Shown here piece by piece: positions 54,595 through 62,644 of a stretch of 64,000 nucleotides of DNA; within the stretch, counting starts at the first letter, position 1; each line of letters begins with the position of its first letter. The position numbers and the translations under genes were made by a program. The stretch is from Mycolicibacterium cosmeticum. Lineage in GTDB: Bacteria > Actinomycetota > Actinomycetes > Mycobacteriales > Mycobacteriaceae. The stretch spans positions 1,178,001 to 1,242,000 of the forward strand of contig NZ_CCBB010000001.1 in assembly GCF_000613185.1 (NCBI RefSeq), in the 5' to 3' direction. The notes beneath the pieces are model-generated. The model worked only from the letters and a program-made list of their open reading frames with translations. It had not been told where the DNA came from and did no database searches.

Positions 54595-54711
54595 TCACGC
54601 ACCGACCCGCTTGGCGATGGCCGTGCATTTGAACGGCACGCCTGCCAGGTCACCAAAGACCTGCACCGCCCCGTCCAACTGATAGGTGACGCCGTCCACG
54701 ACAAACCTCAT
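54595..54711 (-). CDS. Short ORF, 38 aa, possible phage remnant
   Basis: ATG 54711 to TGA 54595 encodes MRFVVDGVTYQLDGAVQVFG and a basic tail KCTAIAKRVGA. It overlaps, in another frame, the end of the 54650-54853 frame. It could be a small gene by itself or the C-terminal part of one frameshifted gene. The ribosome site is poor. Reported because it and its neighbour have protein-like composition and no other gene occupies the gap. Confidence 0.35.
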   Translation of the reverse strand: MRFVVDGVTYQLDGAVQVFGDLAGVPFKCTAIAKRVGA

Positions 54712-54853
54712 CCTTGGCTTTTGCGGCCAGGACCGCCGGCACGGGCGGACAGGTGGCTTTCCACAGATCTGACACGACGTCGCCGAGGTCCATCTTCTCG
54801 GTGGTCTTGAGCGGTCGGAAATGGCACCCGGGGACGGCGGCGGCGATACGCAC
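54650..54853 (-). CDS. Short ORF, 67 aa, possible phage remnant
   Basis: GTG 54853 begins MRIAAAVPGCHFRPLKTTEK and continues MDLGDVVSDLWKATCPP, then PAVLAAKAKD; the last 20 residues (RGRRHLSVGRGG) look like out-of-frame translation. This suggests a one-base shift into the 54595-54711 frame near position 54711, so both could be pieces of one gene. No family recognised. With the 52-54.5 kb genes it marks the right side of the foreign islet. Confidence 0.35.
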   Translation of the reverse strand: MRIAAAVPGCHFRPLKTTEKMDLGDVVSDLWKATCPPVPAVLAAKAKDEVCRGRRHLSVGRGGAGLW

Positions 54854-54943
54854 CGGATCGACGGGCTCGGAAGATTAACGACCTTGGGATCACGGTGTGC
54901 GGTAATCGTCCACCGGTTATTGACGCTGTGGGAGACTGCGCCT

Positions 54944-55537
54944 ATGACAACTGTCGCTCCTCCCAGTCTGCTGCCTCACCTGTGGAAATCCACCCTGGTG
55001 TCAGGTGTTCTCGCGGTCGCGCTCGGCGCCGCGGTGCTGGCCTGGCCGAAGATCTCCATCGTGGTGGCGGCCAGTTTCTTCGGGGCGTACCTGCTGATCA
55101 CCGGTATCGCCCAGGTCGTGTTCGCGTTCAGCCTGCACGTGTCGGCCGGCGGCCGGGTGCTGTTGTTCATCAGCGGTGCCGCGTCGGTCATCCTGGCGGT
55201 GCTCTCGTTCCGCCATCTCTATGACGCCGTGCTGCTGCTGGCCATCTGGATCGGCGTGGGGTTCATCTTCCGAGGGGTGGCCACCGCGGTGTCGGCGATC
55301 AGCGACCCGACCCTGCCGGGCCGCGGCTGGAACATCTTCGTCGGCGTGATCAGCTTGATCGCCGGGATCGTGGTGCTCGCCTCGCCGTTCGCGTCGATCG
55401 CGACGCTGGCCCTGGTGGCCGGCATCTGGCTGGTGGTCATCGGCCTGATGGAGATCGCCACCGCGTTCGGCATCCGGTCGGCCTCCAAGAAGCTGACCGA
55501 CGGCGGCGTGAGTCCAGAGCCGCAACCGACGTCATGA
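54944..55537 (+). CDS. DUF308/HdeD-like membrane protein (Rv1624c-like)
   Basis: A 197-residue protein with six TM helices in three pairs. HdeD-like phrases are ALGAAVLAWPKISIVVAASF, FGAYLLITGIAQVVFAF and IGLMEIATAFGIRSASKK. Its place beside cydA matches M. tuberculosis Rv1624c (about 195 aa). ATG 54944 follows GGGAG at nine bases. HdeD relatives protect against acid and membrane stress, but for the actinobacterial protein nothing is certain. The gene restarts the conserved block to the right of the foreign islet. Confidence 0.85.
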   Translation: MTTVAPPSLLPHLWKSTLVSGVLAVALGAAVLAWPKISIVVAASFFGAYLLITGIAQVVFAFSLHVSAGGRVLLFISGAASVILAVLSFRHLYDAVLLLAIWIGVGFIFRGVATAVSAISDPTLPGRGWNIFVGVISLIAGIVVLASPFASIATLALVAGIWLVVIGLMEIATAFGIRSASKKLTDGGVSPEPQPTS

Positions 55538-55576
55538 GTTGTCTGCGCCACGTTTCTGGGCATGCGGGCCACTTGT

Positions 55577-55613
55577 CTACTACAGTTTGTCGTAGTTCTA
55601 CAGAGCCGTAGAA
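55577..55613. promoter_or_regulatory. Tandem dyads in the cydABDC promoter region
   Basis: Dyad 1: CTAC-T-ACA-GTT-TGT-C-GTAG (55577-55595), arms matching except for one position. Dyad 2: TTCTAC-AGAGCC-GTAGAA (55596-55613), perfect arms. They directly abut, 28 bases before the cydA start codon. The CTACnACA half-site recalls BlaI/MecI-type operators; this is a resemblance only. Confidence 0.65.
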
Positions 55614-55640
55614 AGACCCGCAGCCCGGGAGTTGGTGCAC

Positions 55641-57089
55641 ATGGACGCGCTGGACGTGTCGCGGTGGCAGTTCGGAATCACCACCGTCTACCACTTCATC
55701 TTCGTACCGCTCACGATCGGGCTCGCCCCGCTCATCGCGGTGATGCAGACCGTCTGGGTGATCACCGGCAATACCGCCTGGTACCGACTCACCCGGTTCT
55801 TCGGCAAGCTGTTCCTGATCAACTTCGCCATCGGCGTGGCGACCGGCATCGTCCAGGAATTCCAGTTCGGGATGAACTGGAGTGAATACTCTCGGTTCGT
55901 CGGCGACGTCTTCGGCGCCCCACTGGCCATGGAGGGATTGGTCGCCTTCTTCTTCGAGTCGACCTTCCTGGGGCTGTGGATCTTCGGCTGGACCCGGCTG
56001 CCGCGACTGGTGCACCTGGCCTGCATCTGGATCGTGGCATTGGCGGTGAACGCCTCGGCGTTCTTCATCATCGCCGCCAATTCGTTCATGCAGCACCCCG
56101 TGGGCGCCCGCTACAACCCGGAGACCGGTCGCGCCGAATTGACCAGCATCGGCGCACTGTTCACCAACAACACGGCGTGGGCGGCGTTCCCGCACGCGGT
56201 GACCGGCTCCTTCCTGGTGGCCGGCACCTTCGTGGCCGGGGTGTGCGCCTGGTGGATGGTGCGCCGCCCCGACAGCGACGATGCCCGGACCATGCACCGT
56301 CCGGCGACCATCCTGGGCTGTGCGGTCGCGTTCGTCGCCGCGGCGGGACTGTTCTTCACCGGTGACGCCCAGGGCAAGCTGATGTTCCAGCAGCAGCCGA
56401 TGAAGATGGCGTCCGCGGAATCGTTGTGTCACACCGAAACCGACCCGATGTTCTCGGTGCTGACGGTGGGCACGCACAACAACTGTGACAGCGTCATCCA
56501 CCTGATCGAAGTGCCCTATGTGCTGCCGTTCCTGGCCGAGGGCAAGTTCACCGGCGTCGAATTGCAGGGCGTCAAGGATCTGCAGGCCTCGTATCAGGAG
56601 AAGTTCGGCCCCGGCGACTACCGGCCGAACCTGTTCGTCACCTACTGGTCCTTCCGGGCGATGATCGGGTTCATGGCGGTGCCAATGCTTTTCGCGCTCA
56701 CCGCGCTATGGCTGACCAGGCGTGGACGGATACCGCGGCAACGCTGGTTCGGATGGTTCGCGCTCATCACGCTGCCCACCCCGTTCCTGGCCAACAGTGC
56801 CGGCTGGGTGTTCACCGAGATGGGGCGCCAGCCATGGGTGGTCGCCCCGAATCCGACCGGTGATCAGATGGTGCGGCTCACCGTGCAACAGGGTGTGTCG
56901 CACAACTCGGCGGCCACGGTGTGGCTTTCGCTGATCGTGTTCACCGCCCTCTACGCGGTGCTGGCGGTGATCTGGTTCTGGCTGATCCGGCGCTACGTCG
57001 TCGAAGGACCGCTGGAGCACGACACCGAACCGGTTCCCCCGACCCCACCCGGCGAGGACGAAGTCGCGCCGCTGTCGTTCGCCTACTAG
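55641..57089 (+). CDS. cydA: Cytochrome bd oxidase subunit I
   Basis: A 482-residue quinol oxidase subunit with nine TM helices or so. His18 (TTVYHFIFVPLTIG) and the His in AAFPHAVTGSFL fit haem ligands, and GRQPWVVAPN is the conserved CydA block. The Q-loop is of the short type: no long insertion is seen between residues 250 and 330. It reduces O2 to water without proton pumping and supports respiration at low oxygen or with damaged bc1-aa3. ATG 55641 has GGGAG eight bases before it. It begins the operon cydA-cydB-cydD-cydC (Rv1623c-Rv1620c order). Confidence 0.97.
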   Translation: MDALDVSRWQFGITTVYHFIFVPLTIGLAPLIAVMQTVWVITGNTAWYRLTRFFGKLFLINFAIGVATGIVQEFQFGMNWSEYSRFVGDVFGAPLAMEGLVAFFFESTFLGLWIFGWTRLPRLVHLACIWIVALAVNASAFFIIAANSFMQHPVGARYNPETGRAELTSIGALFTNNTAWAAFPHAVTGSFLVAGTFVAGVCAWWMVRRPDSDDARTMHRPATILGCAVAFVAAAGLFFTGDAQGKLMFQQQPMKMASAESLCHTETDPMFSVLTVGTHNNCDSVIHLIEVPYVLPFLAEGKFTGVELQGVKDLQASYQEKFGPGDYRPNLFVTYWSFRAMIGFMAVPMLFALTALWLTRRGRIPRQRWFGWFALITLPTPFLANSAGWVFTEMGRQPWVVAPNPTGDQMVRLTVQQGVSHNSAATVWLSLIVFTALYAVLAVIWFWLIRRYVVEGPLEHDTEPVPPTPPGEDEVAPLSFAY

Positions 57090-57099
57090 GAGGCGTGCC

Positions 57100-58140
57100 A
57101 TGGACTTGCAGACGTTCTGGTTCATCATCCTGGCCGCGCTGTTCCTCGGCTTCCTGGTGCTGGAGGGGTTCGACTTCGGCGTGGGGATGCTGATGGCGGT
57201 GTTCGGGCGTGCTTCATCCGGGGCGAGCGAGAAGCACCGCCGCGCCGTGCTCAACACCATCGGGCCCGTGTGGGACGGCAACGAGGTGTGGCTGATCACC
57301 GCCGGCGGTGCGATGTTCGCGGCCTTCCCCGGCATGTACGCCACCATGTTCTCCGGCCTCTACCTGCCGCTGCTGGCGATCCTGGTGTCGATGATCATGC
57401 GCATCTGCGCCATCGAATGGCGCGGCAAGATCGACGATCCGAACTGGCGGCGCTGGGCCGATATCGGTATCGCCGTGGGCTCCTGGGTGCCCGCCGTGCT
57501 GTGGGGCGTCGCCTTCGCGATGCTGCTACGCGGACTACCGGTCGACGCCGACCACCAGATCCGGTTGTCGATCGGTGACGTACTGAATCCCTACACCCTG
57601 CTGGGCGGGCTGGCCACCTGTGGCCTGTTCCTGTTCCACGGCGCGGTGTTCGTGGCGCTGAAAACCGCAGGCGCCGTGCGTGATGACGCGGTCAGGTTCA
57701 GTGTCCGGCTGGCCATGCCGGTGACCGTCCTGGTCGCCGCGTTCGGCGTGTGGACCCAGCTGGCGCACGGTAAGGACTGGACCTGGCTGGTGCTCGGGGT
57801 CGCCGTGGTGGCGCAGCTGGGCGCGGTGATGCTGGTGTGGAGCCGCGGCGGCGACGGCTGGGCGTTTGCGGCCACCGCGACGGTGATCGCGGCGGTGGTG
57901 GTGCTGCTGTTCGGCTGCCTGTACCCGAACCTGATTCCCTCCACCCTGGATCCGTCCTGGAGCCTGACCATCCACAACGCGTCGTCCACCGGCTACACCC
58001 TGACCATCATGAGCTGGGCGGCGGTCCTGGTGACGCCGCTGGTGATCGCCTATCAAGCCTGGACGTATTGGGTGTTCCGGCAGCGCATCTCGGCCGAGCG
58101 GATTCCCGATCCCGCGGGGCTCTCACCGCGGCTGCCGTGA
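57100..58140 (+). CDS. cydB: Cytochrome bd oxidase subunit II
   Basis: A 346-residue subunit with about eight TM helices. Conserved start MDLQTFWFIILAALFLGFLV followed by LEGFDFGVGML; GPVWDGNEVWLITAGGAMFAAFP is the central CydB motif. CydB stabilises CydA and its haems. ATG 57100 follows AGGAG ten bases after the cydA stop. Its end overlaps cydD (GTGA). Confidence 0.97.
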   Translation: MDLQTFWFIILAALFLGFLVLEGFDFGVGMLMAVFGRASSGASEKHRRAVLNTIGPVWDGNEVWLITAGGAMFAAFPGMYATMFSGLYLPLLAILVSMIMRICAIEWRGKIDDPNWRRWADIGIAVGSWVPAVLWGVAFAMLLRGLPVDADHQIRLSIGDVLNPYTLLGGLATCGLFLFHGAVFVALKTAGAVRDDAVRFSVRLAMPVTVLVAAFGVWTQLAHGKDWTWLVLGVAVVAQLGAVMLVWSRGGDGWAFAATATVIAAVVVLLFGCLYPNLIPSTLDPSWSLTIHNASSTGYTLTIMSWAAVLVTPLVIAYQAWTYWVFRQRISAERIPDPAGLSPRLP

Positions 58141-59759
58141 TACCCGGGCTCTCCCCCGCCATGCGGCGTCACCTCGCCGCATCGGTGGCCTGCGGCGCGC
58201 TGATCAGCGCGGCGACGGTGGCCTCGGCGTGGGTGCTGGCCCACATCGTCGCCGGGGTGATCACCGACCCCGCGTCGCGGAACGTCGCGCACTGGTCGGG
58301 GCAACTGTGGATTCTGTTGGTGCTGTGGACCGTTCGCGCCGCCGGGTCGTGGCTGCAGGCCCGCCTGAGCCAGCGCGCCGCCACCGCGGTGATCGGTGAA
58401 CTCAGCGCCGGTGTGCTGCACTCGGTCACCGAACGGAGCCCGCACGACCTCGTCACGGTGCGCGCCGAGTCCGCGGTGATCCTCACTCGCGGCCTGGACG
58501 GTTTGCGGCCGTACTTCACCGGTTACCTGCCGGCGGTGGCGCTGGCAGGCATCCTGACGCCACTCACCGTGGTGGTGATCGCCGCGACCGATCTGCAAGC
58601 GGCACTGATCGTTTCGGTCGCGTTGCCGCTCATTCCGCTGTTCATGATCCTGATCGGGCGGCTCACCGCCGACCGGTCGGCCGCGGCACTGGCGGCCATG
58701 ACCACGCTGCAATCCCGGCTGCTCGACCTGGTCGCCGGGATTCCGACCCTGCGTGCCCTGGGCCGGGCCGGCGGGCCCGCGCACCGCATCGCCGAACTGG
58801 CGGCAGCGCATCGCCGTTCGGCGATGGCCACCCTGCGGATCGCCTTCCTGTCGGCCGCCGTGCTGGAGTTGCTGGCCACCCTCGGTGTCGCCCTGGTGGC
58901 GGTGAGCGTCGGGCTGCGCCTGGTGTTCGGTGAGATGACCCTGGCCGCCGGGCTGACGGCGCTGCTGCTGGCGCCCGAGGTGTTCTGGCCGTTGCGCCGG
59001 GTGGGCGTCCAGTTCCACGCCGCACAGGACGGTAAGACGGCGGCCGACGCGGCGCGGCGGCTGCAGGAGACGGTACCGGTGCGCAATCCCGGGACGAGGA
59101 CACCGCAGGGCCGCACCATCGCCTTGGACGAGGTCACCGTCGTCGGCCGCGACGGCCCGGCCCCGGACCGGCTCACCGCCCGTGCGGTCCCTGGCGAGGT
59201 CACGGTGCTCACCGGGCCCAACGGCGCGGGCAAGTCCACCGCCTTCGACGTCATCCTCGGACTGACCCCGGCCACCGCCGGCCGGGTGCTCATCGGGGAC
59301 ACCGACATCGCCGATGTCGACCCGAGCACGTGGTGGGCACAGGTTTCCTGGCTGCCGCAGCGGCCCGTGCTGCTGCCCGGCACGGTGCGCGCCAACCTGG
59401 AACTGTTCGGGCCGCTGACCGATCTGGAAAAAGCTTGCCGCGACGCGGGTTTCGACGAGGTGCTGGCCGCCCTGCCGGACGGATTGGACACCCGGCTGGG
59501 ACGCGGCGGAGTGGGCCTGTCGCTGGGCCAGCGGCAGCGGCTGGGGTTGGCCCGCGCGCTGGGCTCGGCCGCTCCCGTGCTGCTGCTCGACGAGCCGACC
59601 GCACACCTGGACGCCGGCACCGAACGCCGGGTACTGGCGGCGATCGGCGCGCGGGCGCACGCGGGGGCGACCGTGCTGATGATCGGGCACCGGGCGCCGG
59701 TGCTGGCCGCCGCGGACCGGGTGATCACCGTGGGAGGTGCCGCCCATGTCCTCTCGTGA
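58137..59759 (+). CDS. cydD: Heterodimeric ABC exporter subunit CydD
   Basis: A 540-residue half-transporter: six TM helices, then an ATPase with Walker A TGPNGAGKSTAFDV, signature LSLGQRQRLGLARAL (LSLGQ for LSGGQ) and Walker B VLLLDEPTAHLDAG. With CydC it exports cysteine/glutathione to the outside in E. coli and is required for assembly of the bd oxidase. GTG 58137 overlaps the cydB stop. The gene continues directly into cydC, whose ATG (59746) lies inside its end. Confidence 0.92.
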   Translation: MIPGLSPAMRRHLAASVACGALISAATVASAWVLAHIVAGVITDPASRNVAHWSGQLWILLVLWTVRAAGSWLQARLSQRAATAVIGELSAGVLHSVTERSPHDLVTVRAESAVILTRGLDGLRPYFTGYLPAVALAGILTPLTVVVIAATDLQAALIVSVALPLIPLFMILIGRLTADRSAAALAAMTTLQSRLLDLVAGIPTLRALGRAGGPAHRIAELAAAHRRSAMATLRIAFLSAAVLELLATLGVALVAVSVGLRLVFGEMTLAAGLTALLLAPEVFWPLRRVGVQFHAAQDGKTAADAARRLQETVPVRNPGTRTPQGRTIALDEVTVVGRDGPAPDRLTARAVPGEVTVLTGPNGAGKSTAFDVILGLTPATAGRVLIGDTDIADVDPSTWWAQVSWLPQRPVLLPGTVRANLELFGPLTDLEKACRDAGFDEVLAALPDGLDTRLGRGGVGLSLGQRQRLGLARALGSAAPVLLLDEPTAHLDAGTERRVLAAIGARAHAGATVLMIGHRAPVLAAADRVITVGGAAHVLS

Positions 59760-61263
59760 CGTGGCGCACCTGCTGCGCCCGCGTGTGCCGCGACTGCTGC
59801 TGGCGGTGCTGTTCGGCACCCTGGCGTTGGGCAGTGCCCTGGCCCTGGCGACGGTGTCGGCCTGGCTGATCACCCGCGCCTGGCAGATGCCGCCGGTGCT
59901 GGATCTCACCGTCGCGGTGGTCGCGGTACGCGCGCTGGGCATCTCGCGCGGGGTGTTCAGCTACTGCGAACGGCTGGCCATCCACGACACCGCCCTGCGG
60001 TCGGCCGGCGCGGCCCGCGTCGGCCTGTACCGGCGGCTGACCGAGCTACCACCGGACACCGCGCTGCGCTGGCACAGCGGTGAATTGGTGGAGCGGGTCG
60101 GCAGCTCGGTGGACGAACTGGCCGACGTGCTGGTGCGGGCGGTGCTGCCCGCCTGCGTGGCCATCCTGCTGTCGGGCGCCGCCGTGACGATCATCGCGCT
60201 CATCGCTCCCGCGGCGGCGGTGGTGCTGGCCGGTTGCCTGCTGGTGGCCGGGGTACTGGCACCGTGGTTGGCGGGCCGGGCCTGCACGTCGGCCGAGTTA
60301 CTGGCCGCGCAGCATCACAGCGCCAGGGACACCGCGGCGATGCTGGCGCTGGAGCATGCCGCCGAGTTGCGGGTGGGCGGGCGACTTGCCGAGGTGATCG
60401 CCGAAGCCGAATGCCAACAACGGGATTGGGGACATCAGTTGGACCGGGCCGCGGCGCCCGGCGCGTTGGCCGCCGCGGCGTCCACCGCCGCCGTCGGGGC
60501 CGCCGTGCTGTCGGCGGCGGTGATCGGGATCAGCCTGGCACCGGTCACCGCGCCTACCACGCTGGCCATCCTGATGCTGGTGCCGCTGTCCGCATTCGAG
60601 GCGACCACGGCGCTGCCCGGCGCCGCGGTGGCGCTGGTGCGAGCCCGGATGGCCGCCCGGCGGATCGGTGACATCACCGAACCAGTTCCGGATGACCGGC
60701 GGCGGCCGCACACCCCCGAGGTGGTGCTCGGCTCTGGCGAACGGCTGGCCGTGCTGGGGCCCAGCGGCAGCGGCAAGACCACCTTGTTGATGAAGATCGC
60801 CCATGAGTATCCTGAAAATCCGCTGACTGCAGCGTTTTTCGCCGAGGATGCGCACCTCTTCGACACCACGGTGCGGGACAACCTGCTGGTGGCGCGCGGT
60901 GATGCGACCGATCACGAACTGCTCACCGCGCTGGACCGGGTGGGCTTGCACGACTGGCTCACCGGGCTGCCCGACGGGCTGAGCACCATCCTGACCGGCG
61001 GCGCGGCGGCGGTGTCGGCCGGGCAGCGCCGGCGCCTGCTGCTGGCCCGCGCGCTGATCTCGGAGTTCCCCGTCGTGCTGCTCGACGAGCCGACCGAGCA
61101 CCTCGACGAAGCCGACAGCGACCGGCTGCTGCGCGGGCTGCTCACCCCCGGCGACCTGTTCGGCCCCGAGCGCACCGTCGTCGTCGCAACCCACCATCTG
61201 CCCGACGACATCGCTTGTCCGGCGGTGCAGTTAGCCGCCGGCGGGTACCCTGACCAGTCATGA
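59746..61263 (+). CDS. cydC: Heterodimeric ABC exporter subunit CydC
   Basis: A 505-residue half-transporter partner of CydD. TM part residues 15-290; ATPase with Walker A LGPSGSGKTTLLMK, weakened signature VSAGQRRRLLLARAL and Walker B VLLDEPTEHLDEAD. The short distance between Walker A and signature is notable (the typical Q-loop reads only AAFFAEDAHLF). ATG 59746 has GGGAGG upstream, inside the cydD end (14-base overlap). It is somewhat shorter than M. tuberculosis CydC. Function in bd oxidase assembly follows from operon and family. Confidence 0.9.
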   Translation: MSSRDVAHLLRPRVPRLLLAVLFGTLALGSALALATVSAWLITRAWQMPPVLDLTVAVVAVRALGISRGVFSYCERLAIHDTALRSAGAARVGLYRRLTELPPDTALRWHSGELVERVGSSVDELADVLVRAVLPACVAILLSGAAVTIIALIAPAAAVVLAGCLLVAGVLAPWLAGRACTSAELLAAQHHSARDTAAMLALEHAAELRVGGRLAEVIAEAECQQRDWGHQLDRAAAPGALAAAASTAAVGAAVLSAAVIGISLAPVTAPTTLAILMLVPLSAFEATTALPGAAVALVRARMAARRIGDITEPVPDDRRRPHTPEVVLGSGERLAVLGPSGSGKTTLLMKIAHEYPENPLTAAFFAEDAHLFDTTVRDNLLVARGDATDHELLTALDRVGLHDWLTGLPDGLSTILTGGAAAVSAGQRRRLLLARALISEFPVVLLDEPTEHLDEADSDRLLRGLLTPGDLFGPERTVVVATHHLPDDIACPAVQLAAGGYPDQS

Positions 61264-61748
61264 GCTCCTACGGGCCGTACGGCGAGCAATACCCAGGGCA
61301 GTACCCGGGGCCGTATCCGCCGCCACCGCCGCAGCCCTACGCCGGTTATCCGCCGCCGCCACTGACGCCGCGTAACGGACTCGGTATCGCCGCGCTCATC
61401 CTCGCCGTGCTGGGGCTGTTGTTCTCCTGGACCATCGCCGGCGGGATCATCCTGGGCCTGGTCGCGCTGATCATCGGTTTCCTGGCGCGGGGCCGCGTCA
61501 AGCGGGGCGAGGCCACCAACGGCGGCCTGGCCGTCTCGGGAATCGTGTTGGGCGCGTTGGCGATCGTGCTGGGGCTGGTGTTCATCCCGATCTGGATCGG
61601 GTTCTTCTCCCAGCTGGGCATCGGTGACTACGTGAGCTGCATGGAGCAGGCCGGCAACGACCGGGCCGCGCAGCTGCAGTGCGAGAACAGCTTCCGCGAC
61701 AAGGTCGAGAACGACTACGGCGTGACCATCGCACCGACGCCGCGCTAG
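61260..61748 (+). CDS. DUF4190-like small membrane protein
   Basis: A 162-residue protein. Tyr/Pro/Gly-rich N-terminus of about 38 residues (YGPYGEQYPGQYPGPYPPPP), then two TM helices of the DUF4190 type (NGLGIAALILAVLGLLFSW, RVKRGEATNGGLAVSGIVLG), then a short extracellular tail with a cysteine pair (VSCMEQAG and LQCENSF). ATG 61260 overlaps the cydC stop, so it is the fifth gene of the cyd operon here. Function unknown. Its stop abuts the stop of the convergent thioesterase gene without a spacer. Confidence 0.78.
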   Translation: MSSYGPYGEQYPGQYPGPYPPPPPQPYAGYPPPPLTPRNGLGIAALILAVLGLLFSWTIAGGIILGLVALIIGFLARGRVKRGEATNGGLAVSGIVLGALAIVLGLVFIPIWIGFFSQLGIGDYVSCMEQAGNDRAAQLQCENSFRDKVENDYGVTIAPTPR

Positions 61749-62618
61749 CTAGCGGGGCGGGAAATATTTGATGATGCCTTCCTGCATCACCGTGGCCACG
61801 ATCTGACCGTCACCGCGGAAGAAGTGCCCGTTGCTCAGGCCCCGGGAGTCGGACGCCACCGGTGACGACGTCGAGTAGAGCATCCACTCGTCGAACCGCA
61901 CCGGCTGGTGGAACCACACGGTGTGGTTCATCGTCACCGCGAAGATCCGGTCGAACCCCCACGACAGCCCGTGCCTGGTGATGATCGGGTCCAGCACCGT
62001 GGTGTCCGACGAATACACCAGCGCCGCGGCGTGCAACACCGGGTCCTCAGGCATCGGGCCGTCGGCGGTCAGCCACACCCGGTTGTGGTCCAACTGACCG
62101 CCCTTGTCGCGCATCACCCACGCCGGGTCGTTCGTGTAGCGCCACTGGATGGGTTTGAGCGCGGCGACGAACAGCGGCACCGTCTCCTCGTACCCGATCA
62201 GCAGGTCGTCGATGGTGGGCAAGGTGTCCGGGTGCGGGACATCGGGGAACTCGGCGTTGTGCTCCAGGCCGCGACCGCCGGCCAGATGCGACACCAGCGC
62301 GGTGCCCAGCAGGGCGCCGTCCTGGGTGACATCCACCCGGCGGTTGGCGAACCGGCGCTCATCACGCAGCCGAACCACCCGGAATTCCAGGTCTTTGGCC
62401 GGATCGCCGCCGGCGATGAAATGCATCGACAGCGTGGTCGGCGGCAACCCGGCGGGCACGGTGCGGCTCGCCGCGACGAACGCCTGTGCCATCATCTGGC
62501 CGCCGAAGGTGCGGACCGGGTTGATGCTCGGATGCGTTCCGGTGAACCTGTCCGGGTCCGCCCCGTCCGGGGTGAGGTCAAGGACCGTCAGCAGTTCCTG
62601 CAGGTGCTCTGCCGACAA
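61749..62618 (-). CDS. Acyl-CoA thioesterase II (TesB-like, Rv1618-like)
   Basis: A 289-residue double hot-dog thioesterase. Typical blocks: RTFGGQMMAQAFVAASRTVP, FRVVRLRDERRFANRRVDVTQ, and YSSDTTVLDPIITRHG with the Asp and Thr of the active site; the end FRGDGQIVATVMQEG is a TesB hallmark. It hydrolyses medium- to long-chain acyl-CoA. It starts at TTG 62618 behind GGGGGA. Its position next to pyruvate kinase matches M. tuberculosis tesB1 (Rv1618) beside pykA (Rv1617), so the two are probably cotranscribed. Confidence 0.93.
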   Translation of the reverse strand: MSAEHLQELLTVLDLTPDGADPDRFTGTHPSINPVRTFGGQMMAQAFVAASRTVPAGLPPTTLSMHFIAGGDPAKDLEFRVVRLRDERRFANRRVDVTQDGALLGTALVSHLAGGRGLEHNAEFPDVPHPDTLPTIDDLLIGYEETVPLFVAALKPIQWRYTNDPAWVMRDKGGQLDHNRVWLTADGPMPEDPVLHAAALVYSSDTTVLDPIITRHGLSWGFDRIFAVTMNHTVWFHQPVRFDEWMLYSTSSPVASDSRGLSNGHFFRGDGQIVATVMQEGIIKYFPPR

Positions 62619-62644
62619 AAGTCCCCCATTGGTCTGCGCGTGTG

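Noticed and set aside
51605..54943. Prophage or integrative element with att sites
   Set aside because: No integrase, excisionase, tRNA target or direct flanking repeats could be found by eye, so only a generic foreign islet is claimed.
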